Source of the DNA: Candidatus Geothermarchaeota archaeon
GTDB taxonomy: Archaea; Thermoproteota; Nitrososphaeria; Geothermarchaeales; JAUWBL01
Direction of reading: 5' to 3'
DNA length: 5,377 bases
NCBI GenBank assembly: GCA_030601715.1
Contig: JAUWBL010000086.1
Location: 1 to 5,377 of the forward strand
Shown here: piece after piece, positions 1-4,511 of the stretch
How positions within the stretch are numbered: the first letter of the stretch is position 1
How the letters are laid out: each line of letters begins with the position of its first letter
Made by a program: the position numbers and the translations under genes
The notes under the pieces: generated by a model
Databases searched by the model: none
Told to the model about the DNA's origin: nothing
The model's input: only the letters and a program-made list of their open reading frames with translations

Positions 1-24
1 GTCAAATACTTTTCCTTTAGCCAT
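1..24 (-). CDS. 5' end of a gene leaving the window (starts MAKGKVFD)
   Basis: On the minus strand an ATG at 24-22 opens a frame reading MAKGKVFD up to the first base of the window, and the rest lies outside. A purine-rich GGGAT lies a few bases upstream of the ATG and could act as a weak ribosome binding site. Eight residues are too few to name a family; the basic, Met-Ala-Lys type N-terminus is common in small archaeal proteins. If real, the gene is transcribed in the same direction as the tRNA-Lys upstream of it. It could be chance, since only 24 bases are seen. Confidence 0.35.
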
Positions 25-190
25 TTCAGATCCCTAAACTGTAGGAGGCTGTAGCCGAACAGGGGATTGTCCGTGGGAGCCTTCAGCAATCCTTTCGAAT
101 GCGGAACCTATTAAGAGTTGGCTGACACAGCCGGTGATGGGATGTTTTTGCTGACGGGCCCGGCGGGAATTGAACCCACGACCACCGGGT

Positions 191-204
191 CTCTCCCAAC
201 AAGA
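191..204 (-). other. tRNA-Lys intron 3, canonical 37/38 (14 nt)
   Basis: This occupies the canonical archaeal intron position. The anticodon stem CCGGG/CCCGG is the outer helix; CTTT (32-35) with intron GGAG is the central helix (two Watson-Crick and two G·U pairs). The 5' bulge is TAT and the 3' bulge is AGA. The intron-internal part is only a short loop. Splicing gives the standard Lys loop CTTTTAA. The outer stem exists only after intron 2 has been removed, so this intron probably depends on prior excision of the 30/31 intron. The weak central helix makes this the least certain of the three boundaries. Confidence 0.75.
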
Positions 205-211
205 TAAAAGC

Positions 212-250
212 CTCACCTGGAACCCGGGCCTGATAGCCGTCTGATCCCGT
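212..250 (-). other. tRNA-Lys intron 2, position 30/31 (39 nt)
   Basis: The BHB fits strictly in the core. Exon CACC (positions 25-28) pairs with intron GGTG at 217-214. The 5' bulge is GGA (cut GG|A) and the 3' bulge is AGG (cut AG|G). The outer helix is exon AGAG (21-24) with exon CTTT (32-35). The intron itself folds through GGGATC with GGTTCC and a GGC/GCC hairpin, after one C·A mismatch next to the bulge. Splicing supplies G31, which completes the anticodon stem CCGGG/CCCGG. The BHB uses D-stem and anticodon-loop bases, so it cannot coexist with the cloverleaf. Confidence 0.82.
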
Positions 251-272
251 CCGGTGCTCTACCTAGCTGAGC

Positions 273-295
273 TTCCCGACCCGTCTCCGCGGGCT
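273..295 (-). other. tRNA-Lys intron 1, position 9/10 (23 nt)
   Basis: This is a strict BHB motif. Exon bases C4-G7 (CCCG) pair with intron CGGG at 278-275 as the 4-bp central helix. The 5' bulge is TAA, cut TA|A; the 3' bulge is AAG, cut AA|G. An intron-internal stem GCCCG/CGGGT caps it with a CGGAGA loop, and acceptor G1-G3 can pair with D-stem CTC outside. Without this intron the nearest 5' end (GGGTCGG at 284-278) would give a mismatched acceptor, no T8 and one extra linker base. Removing it restores a perfect acceptor stem with T8 and A9. Confidence 0.88.
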
Positions 296-304
296 TACGG
301 GCCC

Positions 305-657
305 CCGGTACCCGTCGAAAGACTTAGAAGGAGAAAGGCTATTAACTCTTCCAATTGAACAGGATGCAGGGAAGACTCAATCAAGATGAATCCGTCTGGG
401 ATAATATCATCGACTCTCCTCAGGACCTGACAATGCTAGGGTCTCGCTGATGCGTTGAATGAACGACCAGAAAGCCTGCTCAATACGATGAGAGTCCTCT
501 GAGAGAAATGGGGGTTTGGACAGGTCAGCTGGACGGATACGGAGATTCCACAGTTGTTTTATGAACGCGTGCCCGGCTTTGAATCATGGCATCCAAGGCA
601 TGATGGTGTCCACAAAGACTTAATTTCCTTTGCAGAAGTCATGAGCTTTTTGGCATT
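305..657. other. gene-poor stretch between tRNA-Lys and tRNA-Asp
   Basis: No ORF of credible length or RNA gene is recognised here. One plus-strand frame reads with few stops: an ATG at 363 gives 28 codons to TGA at 447-449. The same frame then continues from 462 after another stop, through a peptide containing DESPLREMGVWTGQ, to a TGA near 568. This might be a decayed gene, but two short runs are weak evidence. Scattered RTGATGA-like and CTGA motifs did not assemble into a box C/D RNA. Confidence 0.4.
620..626 (+). promoter_or_regulatory. possible TATA box for tRNA-Asp
   Basis: TTAATTT, preceded by an A-rich AAAGAC, is the most AT-rich element 32-38 bases ahead of the tRNA-Asp 5' end. That is about where an archaeal TATA box would sit for a transcript starting just upstream of the tRNA. 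The assignment rests on position and composition only. Confidence 0.3.
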
Positions 658-735
658 GCCCTGGTAGTATAGTCCGGTCTAGTATCACCGGCTGTCGCCC
701 GGTGGACCCGGGTTCAAATCCCGGCCAGGGCGCCA
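658..735 (+). tRNA. tRNA-Asp(GUC), intron-less, CCA encoded
   Basis: This is an uninterrupted cloverleaf. The acceptor is GCCCTGG with CCAGGGC; T8 and A9 follow; the D stem GTAT/GTAT uses two G·U pairs at its ends and the D loop contains GG. The anticodon stem is ACCGG/CCGGT with loop CTGTCGC (anticodon GTC at 694-696). The variable loop is GGAC, the T stem CCGGG/CCCGG, and the T loop TTCAAAT. The discriminator is G732, the expected Asp identity base, and CCA is encoded at 733-735. It lacks introns, unlike the other two tRNA genes in the window. Confidence 0.96.
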
Positions 736-744
736 ATCTAAGCG

Positions 745-960
745 TCACAGATTCTCTCCCTGCAGTCCTATCCAGTTCTCCGAAGGAAGCTCATCCAACA
801 CTTTCCAGAAAGGAGGCTCCTCAGTGAGTTGTTGAAGAACAGCTCTCCTTCTATCAATTATGAGGCGGAAAAGCCTGTCATCATCTTTCAGCCTAACAAC
901 AAGCAAGTAAGGAGTTCTGAGCAGTAAGTCGATCTTCATCCCTGGATACTCCCTAAGCAT
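745..960 (-). CDS. small hypothetical protein (71 aa)
   Basis: I do not recognise a family. The product is 71 residues with no predicted membrane segment or cysteine cluster. Residues 9-24 alternate hydrophobic and charged residues (KIDLLLRTPYLLVVRLK), followed by DDDRLFRLIIDRRR. This suggests a small beta-strand/helix fold rather than random translation. The C-terminal third is acidic with two Trp (52 and 63). Initiation is either at ATG 960 or at the second Met (residue 8); AGGGAG lies 10 bases upstream of the latter. The gene converges on tRNA-Asp, ending ten bases past its CCA. Function is unknown, and a chance ORF is possible at this length. Confidence 0.5.
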   Translation of the reverse strand: MLREYPGMKIDLLLRTPYLLVVRLKDDDRLFRLIIDRRRAVLQQLTEEPPFWKVLDELPSENWIGLQGENL

Positions 961-1083
961 CAGTACTTTGGATATCCCTTGTTAAGGAACACAGGATATC
1001 GCGAAAACATGCAGATGCACCCCATAGGTAGAAGTAACCGCCGAGACACGTTCTTAATGAAAAAGGTGGGAGGTTTTTGGATC

Positions 1084-1356
1084 GGGTAGTGATGGTCCCG
1101 CGGGCCGGATTTTCATGGAGGCAGACTAACTGCTCTCCACTTTGAATTCGCCGAACCGACCGCTGGTCGGTTCTCCGGCGACACTCCGGTGTCTGTGGCT
1201 TGGCTGGCTACTCTCGACCCGCCGAAATGCGGGCCGCTACAGCATCTCCCCCCGAAATTCACATTTCAGAGTCGGAAGCTATACCAAGCTGAGCTTGCGG
1301 GGCCTGCGAGAATGTCACAGGTCTTACCGCGGGGTCCACGGGACCAAGAACTACAC
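1084..1356 (+). ncRNA. candidate structured RNA of unassigned class (~270 nt)
   Basis: No convincing ORF covers this region, but it is dense in perfect stems. A terminal helix joins TGGTCCCG (1093-1100) to CGGGACCA (1339-1346), extended across a GA/AGA internal loop by GTAGT (1086-1090) with ACTAC (1350-1354). GGGCC/GGTCC can add a second helix. Inside are six elements: TGGAGGCAG with CTGCTCTCCA (1116-1139); CGCCG-AACCGACC with GGTCGGTT-CGGCG (1149-1180); ACAC/GTGT with a TCCG loop (1181-1192); CTGTGGC with GCTACAG enclosing CCCGC/GCGGG (1193-1242); GAAAT/ATTTC (1254-1267); and CCCC/GGGG enclosing AAGC/GCTT hairpins (1248-1302). Size and terminal pairing resemble archaeal RNase P or SRP RNA, but I cannot find their conserved cores, so no family is assigned. 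Strand is uncertain because stems fold on both strands; plus is chosen for the AT-rich block upstream (1050-1066). Confidence 0.5.
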
Positions 1357-1393
1357 TCCCATGTGAAGTGTAATAAGGATTTTGATCCCGGCC

Positions 1394-1422
1394 AGTCTCT
1401 CCTTTGAGAGCGCAGAGAGACT
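1394..1422. terminator. 8-bp inverted repeat between ncRNA and permease gene
   Basis: AGTCTCTC (1394-1401) and GAGAGACT (1415-1422) pair perfectly around a 13-base loop, just past the stop codon of the minus-strand permease and downstream of the RNA candidate. The position fits a bidirectional transcript end. No long T tract follows on either strand, so a role in termination is inferred from position. A second small stem, TACACT/AGTGTA (1352-1372), lies closer to the RNA candidate and could end it. Confidence 0.35.
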
Positions 1423-1437
1423 CCGCCTATCGTCCTG

Positions 1438-2232
1438 TCAGAGGGAAAGTAGTGACAGGGAGAGACGCAAGCCCACGAACAGCATGAGAATACCGAACGA
1501 CCTCCTTAGGGTGCCAGCTGTGACTCTCTTGGCCCCCCAGGCTCCGATCTGGGCTCCGCCAACCACGCCTGCAGCGAGAAAAGGAACAAACTCGAAGAGT
1601 ATGTTCCCTATGCTAGCATGGACCACGGTGTTTACGCTCGATGTCGCAACCATCATGAAGAGCGAGGTAGCCGCGGCGATGTGGATGGGGATCGCTAAGA
1701 TGAGTGTCATGATTGGAACTACGAGCAGGCCTCCGCCTATCCCAAACAGCCCCGATGTTAGGCCGGCTATGAGCCCCAACCCTATCCCGAGGGCCATAGA
1801 TCGCTGGGTGGACAGACTGCCACTCGTACGATTCACGGGCGAACCGCCTTTGGCTCTCTTGCTGTCCTTCCCTGAGAAGAGCATAATAGCTGAAACAGCA
1901 ATCACGAAGAGACCGAAAAGCCCCCCAAGCAGGTTCCCTCGAATGGACAACGTAAGATAGGAGCCGAGGATGCCACCAGGGATGACTCCGGCTTCCAGGA
2001 GTAGTCCGGTCTTGTAGCGGATGTTCCTCTGTCGACTGTATGCTATCGTGCTCGAAACGGATGTGAAGATAATGACAGCTAGGCTTGTTCCGACGGCTCT
2101 TTCAGGCTCAGCGCCGAATATGAGAATAAGAGCAGGTACCATGAGGAAACCTCCGCCAACACCAAGGAGAGCTCCAGCTATCCCAGCCAACAGTCCGACG
2201 AGCAGAACGAGGAAGTAGGTTTCTAGGATCAT
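1438..2232 (-). CDS. TauE/SafE-family membrane permease
   Basis: A multi-pass inner-membrane protein of the sulfite exporter TauE/SafE family (Pfam PF01925 type), 264 aa, a full family length. The family shows internal duplication, and both copies of the glycine motif are visible: GALLGVGGGFLMVPAL at residues 20-35 and GLFGIGGGLLVVPI at 161-174. Each is followed by a helix with a T-S/A pattern (GTSLAVI 48-54; ATSLFMM 189-195). Hydrophobic segments lie near 6-40, 50-65, 75-95, 102-120, 146-180, 188-205, 212-230 and 245-262, with a hydrophilic loop rich in K, R and S at 120-145. Members export sulfite, sulfoacetate or other small organic anions; no neighbour indicates the substrate. The ATG at 2232 has no Shine-Dalgarno ahead of it, so a leaderless transcript is possible. 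The gene is divergent from tRNA-Arg. Confidence 0.93.
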   Translation of the reverse strand: MILETYFLVLLVGLLAGIAGALLGVGGGFLMVPALILIFGAEPERAVGTSLAVIIFTSVSSTIAYSRQRNIRYKTGLLLEAGVIPGGILGSYLTLSIRGNLLGGLFGLFVIAVSAIMLFSGKDSKRAKGGSPVNRTSGSLSTQRSMALGIGLGLIAGLTSGLFGIGGGLLVVPIMTLILAIPIHIAAATSLFMMVATSSVNTVVHASIGNILFEFVPFLAAGVVGGAQIGAWGAKRVTAGTLRRSFGILMLFVGLRLSLSLLSL

Positions 2233-2331
2233 TTGAACACAAGACTCACGAATTCGGAGTGCTTCGCTGACCTAACCTTTGGTTGCGGTTCGCCAAGAAG
2301 ATAAGAAACCTCACAGAGTAATTGACGTTCT

Positions 2332-2424
2332 GGGCCCGTAGCCTAGTCTGGGCGTACTGGGGACACATAGGGCACAGGCCTTCGGAGCCTGGGGTCGGGG
2401 GTTCGAATCCCCTCGGGCCCACCA
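2332..2424 (+). tRNA. tRNA-Arg(UCG) with a D-loop intron, CCA encoded
   Basis: After removing 2352-2366 the cloverleaf is complete at 75 nt plus CCA. The acceptor is GGGCCCG/CGGGCCC, followed by T8 and A9. The D stem is GCCT/GGGC with D loop AGTCTGGATA, and base 26 is A. The anticodon stem is CAGGC/GCCTG with loop CTTCGGA (anticodon TCG at 2382-2384). The variable loop is GGGTC, the T stem GGGGG/CCCCT, the T loop TTCGAAT, the discriminator A2421, and CCA is at 2422-2424. Unspliced, the D loop would be 25 nt, far too long. The AT-rich AAGATAAGAA at 2298-2307 is a possible promoter element. Confidence 0.94.
2352..2366 (+). other. tRNA-Arg intron in the D loop (15 nt)
   Basis: The intron lies right after the conserved GG (G18-G19). 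The BHB has an outer helix CCTA with TAGG (D-stem exon bases), a central helix GTCT with GGAC (one G·U pair), a 5' bulge GGG (cut GG|G) and a 3' bulge ACA (cut AC|A). The intron-internal part is only an 8-base loop. Splicing yields D loop AGTCTGGATA. Fifteen nucleotides is close to the minimum that can form both bulges. Confidence 0.85.
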
Positions 2425-2484
2425 AAGTCGGACGGCACCTCGTGTCGATGGGGTCTATCACCTTCTGGGAGAAGGGAGTTGGAA

Positions 2485-2742
2485 TCAAGTAGTGCCAGGT
2501 AGTGGCAGCTTGGCGCCCCCTGAAGGATAGTTGCAATGGACGAAGCCCATGACTCTCCTTCTGAAGTGAGGACACACCAGGCACGTGAGTGGTGTTATCT
2601 CCTCACTCAGCATCGGACATTGGAGACGTTCCTTCTTCATGAACGAGGCCCGTCTTGACATTCCTAGATCCTTGATCTGACTGCGGAGCTGCCTGTCCAT
2701 CTTAGCAACAGAATCCGTCTTCTCAACCTGGATCTGTCTCAT
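2485..2742 (-). CDS. 85-aa four-cysteine protein coupled to the isomerase gene
   Basis: I do not recognise the family. The N-terminal half (1-40) is charged, probably helical and lysine/arginine-rich. The C-terminal half has four cysteines: Cys42, a C-x2-C knuckle at 54/57, and Cys70, with His59 and His69 nearby. This spacing suggests a zinc site, or less likely an Fe-S site. The segment TPLTCLVCPHFRRRV (51-65) puts the knuckle next to a basic patch, as in zinc-ribbon proteins that bind nucleic acid or protein. The start codon overlaps the stop of the upstream isomerase gene in ATGA, so the two are likely cotranslated. The downstream end is 60 bases from tRNA-Arg on the opposite strand. Function is not established. 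Confidence 0.75.
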   Translation of the reverse strand: MRQIQVEKTDSVAKMDRQLRSQIKDLGMSRRASFMKKERLQCPMLSEEITPLTCLVCPHFRRRVMGFVHCNYPSGGAKLPLPGTT

Positions 2743-3803
2743 GAGTCCATTTCTCCCCCAGTCGGTCTGCCAGACATCATCTTCTCTAGGTTCTGCCGGA
2801 AGGGTGGTTCGATGACGCCCTTCTCCGTGACTATAGCTGTGATAAGCTCAGGAGGAGTCTCATCAAATGCGGGGTTGTAGGCCTTGGCCCCCCGGGGAGC
2901 GATAGAGATATCACCTATCCGCGTGACCTCCGTCGAGGGTCTCTCTTCTATCACGACAGCTTCACGTTTCGTAATCATATCGACTGTAGAGGTTGGTGCC
3001 ACTACGTAGAAGGGCACGCCGTGTCTTGCAGCCAGTACGGCTAACTGGTAGGTTCCGATCTTGTTGTAGGTGGTTCCGTCTCCAAGAATCCTGTCCGCGC
3101 CTACAAGAACTTTCGTTACACCCTGGTTTCTGATGACGTGTCCCGCGGCCGTGTCTGCTATGAGGTACGCCTCCACTCCCTCCCTCATCAGCTCGAACAT
3201 CGTGATTCTGGCACCTTGAAATAAGGGAGCGGTGCATGTTGGATAGACTTTAATGTTCTTGCCTTGGCGATGAGCCTGCAGAATGACACCTTGTGCTGTG
3301 CCGTAGCCGACCGTGGCAAGCACGCCTGCGTTGCAGTGCGTCAAGACCACATCTCCATCCTCGATCAGTAGGGATCCATGCTCAACTATCTGCTTGTTAA
3401 CTGACAAATCCTCATCTGTTATTGTCAAGGCCTCCTCGAGGACGGCTTTCTTCAAGCCCTCCACGCTACCAGTGTAGGACTCAGCCTTCGACAGAATTCT
3501 GGTCAAAGCCCAAGTGAGATTGACTGCAGTCGGTCTGGTCTCCTCCAAGAGTTTTTCAGCTCTCCGCAAGTCCAAGAGAAGTTCGTCCCGTGTCAGAGCG
3601 CGCGAGCGTCTTGCTGCTAGGGCTAGGCCTAGCGCAGCTGCGGCGCCTATTGCGGGAGCCCCACGCACGACCATGGTTCTGATCGCGTTCGCTACTTGTG
3701 TAACCTCATCGAATTCCGCAAAAACCAGCTCGTGAGGCAGCTTTCTCTGATTCACCATGATCACCTTCCCCTCTTTCCACTGGACAGTCCTCAGGGAAAG
3801 CAT
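2739..3803 (-). CDS. mtnA: MtnA-family sugar-1-phosphate aldose-ketose isomerase
   Basis: A cytosolic isomerase of the eIF2B-like fold, 354 aa, a full-length match to the MtnA family. MtnA itself converts 5-methylthioribose 1-phosphate to methylthioribulose 1-phosphate in methionine salvage. Visible motifs are VVRGAPAIG (45-53), ETRPTAVNL (88-96), THCNAG with the catalytic Cys157, QGARIT (196-201), VGADRI with the catalytic Asp237, DGTTYNKIGTY (242-252), VVAPTSTVD (267-275), IEERP (285-289) and NPAFDETP (310-317), the last typical of MtnA rather than ribose-1,5-bisphosphate isomerase. The usual second ETRP before QGAR is replaced by CTAP (190-193), and the usual TDNMAA is ADTAAG (216-221). 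The true substrate may therefore be a related sugar such as 5-deoxyribose 1-phosphate. The ATG at 3803 follows GGTGA at 7-base spacing. It is first in a two-gene leftward operon. Confidence 0.92.
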   Translation of the reverse strand: MLSLRTVQWKEGKVIMVNQRKLPHELVFAEFDEVTQVANAIRTMVVRGAPAIGAAAALGLALAARRSRALTRDELLLDLRRAEKLLEETRPTAVNLTWALTRILSKAESYTGSVEGLKKAVLEEALTITDEDLSVNKQIVEHGSLLIEDGDVVLTHCNAGVLATVGYGTAQGVILQAHRQGKNIKVYPTCTAPLFQGARITMFELMREGVEAYLIADTAAGHVIRNQGVTKVLVGADRILGDGTTYNKIGTYQLAVLAARHGVPFYVVAPTSTVDMITKREAVVIEERPSTEVTRIGDISIAPRGAKAYNPAFDETPPELITAIVTEKGVIEPPFRQNLEKMMSGRPTGGEMDS

Positions 3804-3810
3804 GAGATTG

Positions 3811-3815
3811 TCACC
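3811..3815 (-). promoter_or_regulatory. Shine-Dalgarno site of the isomerase gene
   Basis: GGTGA on the minus strand matches the core of the archaeal anti-Shine-Dalgarno (GGTGATC type). It lies 7 bases ahead of ATG 3803 and supports that start. Confidence 0.65.
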
Positions 3816-3833
3816 GAGTCAGTTCACCAAATG

Positions 3834-3855
3834 CTATTTACGTTATTATGTTAAC
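3834..3855. promoter_or_regulatory. AT-rich divergent promoter region
   Basis: This is the most AT-rich stretch between the divergent isomerase and EndA-like genes, with TAAATAG and TTAACATAATAA when read leftward and TTATTATGTTAA when read rightward. It lies about 32-52 bases before the isomerase ATG, suited to a short-leader transcript, and about 80 bases before the EndA-like start. It includes the palindrome GTTAAC (3850-3855). Individual TATA boxes cannot be fixed by eye. Confidence 0.4.
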
Positions 3856-3915
3856 GCTCAGTGGGGGTATGTAGCATTCGAGAACGATGACATGTCTGTA
3901 TCACAACATGAGACA

Positions 3916-3924
3916 GGGGAGGGG
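3916..3924 (+). promoter_or_regulatory. Shine-Dalgarno site fixing the TTG start of the EndA-like gene
   Basis: GGGGAGGGG ends 8 bases before TTG 3933. An in-frame TGA at 3909-3911 closes the frame upstream with no ATG or GTG between, so TTG is the likely initiator. Confidence 0.7.
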
Positions 3925-3932
3925 CTCTGGTT

Positions 3933-4511
3933 TTGGGACGGAAGGGTAGGCTTCCCGAGGAACAGAGCTGGGAAGCGCCGATAGGGTTCATAAGGTCGGG
4001 CAAGGTTTTCCTTCGGAAGGAAGACGCACCGGAGCTCACCACGGGCGAGTACGGGAAGGTAAAGAGGAAATACGTTTCTCTAGAGCCCTTGGAGGCCCTT
4101 TACCTCACTTTTTCAGAGAAGATCAGGGTTAGGAAAGGAAAGAAATTCTTGGATTTCGATGATATGATGGAATCCTTGAGTCAGCGAAACCCAACACTCT
4201 TCTCTCAGTTTCTCGTTTACCGAGACCTTCGTAGCAGGGGATACGTTGTGGAAACCGGCTATGGAGAAGGCATTGATTTCCTTGTCTACGAGAGGGGAGA
4301 GTACCCTGACAAATCTGCTAGGTACAGGGTCATAGGTGTCGACGAAGGCCATCCCATGAGCATTGTCAAGCTTATGGATACCTTGAGGTTCACTACGATG
4401 AGCAAGAAGGAGCTCAAGATAGCGGTCGTTGACAGGCGAGGAGACGTGGTCTACTATTCCCTCAAGCGCTTCTTAGGAAGTCATCTCGATGACCACGTTG
4501 ATGAAGATTAG
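3933..4511 (+). CDS. endA: EndA-family tRNA-splicing endonuclease subunit, catalytic His apparently missing
   Basis: The family cuts pre-tRNA introns at BHB motifs. At 192 aa this has the one-unit size of archaeal EndA: an N-terminal domain (about 1-80, with the EPLEALYL helix at 51-58) and a C-terminal nuclease domain. The C-terminal signature is clear: YRDLRSRGYVVETGYGEG (96-113) and DFLVYERG (115-122, Tyr119 being the expected catalytic Tyr). The SKKELKIAVVDRRGDVVYY stretch (157-175) carries the lysine region (Lys158/159). Where the family normally has H-S/A-x-Y-x-V this protein has DKSARYRV (126-133), so the catalytic His seems replaced. The acidic C-terminal tail holds two further His (184, 188). 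This fits a structural or divergent subunit of a heteromeric enzyme, or activity with another base. The start is TTG. The last 23 bases overlap the prenyltransferase gene. Confidence 0.9.
   Translation: MGRKGRLPEEQSWEAPIGFIRSGKVFLRKEDAPELTTGEYGKVKRKYVSLEPLEALYLTFSEKIRVRKGKKFLDFDDMMESLSQRNPTLFSQFLVYRDLRSRGYVVETGYGEGIDFLVYERGEYPDKSARYRVIGVDEGHPMSIVKLMDTLRFTTMSKKELKIAVVDRRGDVVYYSLKRFLGSHLDDHVDED

Larger units (their letters stand above)
155..304 (-). tRNA. tRNA-Lys(UUU) with three introns
   Basis: A complete cloverleaf emerges only after removing three segments. Exons on the minus strand are 304-296, 272-251, 211-205 and 190-155, giving a 74-nt mature tRNA. The acceptor stem is GGGCCCG with CGGGCCC (7 perfect pairs), followed by T8, A9, D stem GCTC/GAGC and D-loop AGCTAGGTA. 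The anticodon stem is CCGGG/CCCGG with loop CTTTTAA (anticodon TTT at 208-206), then variable loop TGGTC, T stem GTGGG/CCCGC, T-loop TTCAATT and discriminator G155. G73 and a GGGCCCG acceptor agree with archaeal tRNA-Lys. No CCA is encoded; TCA follows G73. Introns sit at 9/10 (23 nt), 30/31 (39 nt) and 37/38 (14 nt), total 76 nt. An AT-rich AGTTAATAGCC at 347-337 lies upstream, but I see no clear TATA box. Confidence 0.9.

Noticed and set aside
34..216. 60-aa minus-strand ORF
   Set aside because: It overlaps the 3' half of tRNA-Lys and has no protein-like features.
155..304. Reading the split tRNA as tRNA-Trp(CCA) with two introns
   Set aside because: CCGGG at 227-223 followed by TTCCAG also pairs with CCCGG and gives a CCA anticodon with a plausible 37/38 BHB. 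It then requires a 27-nt intron ahead of it for which no 3-4-3 BHB register works. The Lys solution gives a strict core BHB at 30/31, the standard CTTTTAA loop and a Lys-like body with G73.
430..500. Box C/D guide RNA
   Set aside because: GCTGATGC and ACGATGA with a later CTGA suggest boxes C, C' and D, but no D' box or terminal stem is found and the spacing is wrong.
1138..1346. SRP (7S) RNA
   Set aside because: A hairpin followed by TGTGG (1181-1198) and then CCGCCGAAATGCGGG resembles the Alu-domain helix 3, UGUNR and helix 4 order. However, no helix 8 with its GNAR loop and AGCA side is visible, and no long helix 5 can be drawn.
1084..1356. RNase P RNA
   Set aside because: End pairing and the hairpin count fit, and ACAGGTCTTACC near 1317-1328 faintly recalls the 3' conserved region, but no matching CR-I (GGAAA-type) element exists at the 5' side. 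Left as unassigned.
1382..1960. 192-aa ORF on the plus strand
   Set aside because: It lies antisense to the permease gene, has proline- and arginine-rich composition and shows no motif; it is a shadow frame.
2246..2584. 112-aa minus-strand ORF
   Set aside because: It runs antisense through tRNA-Arg and overlaps the four-cysteine protein; the sequence across the tRNA merely translates tRNA bases.
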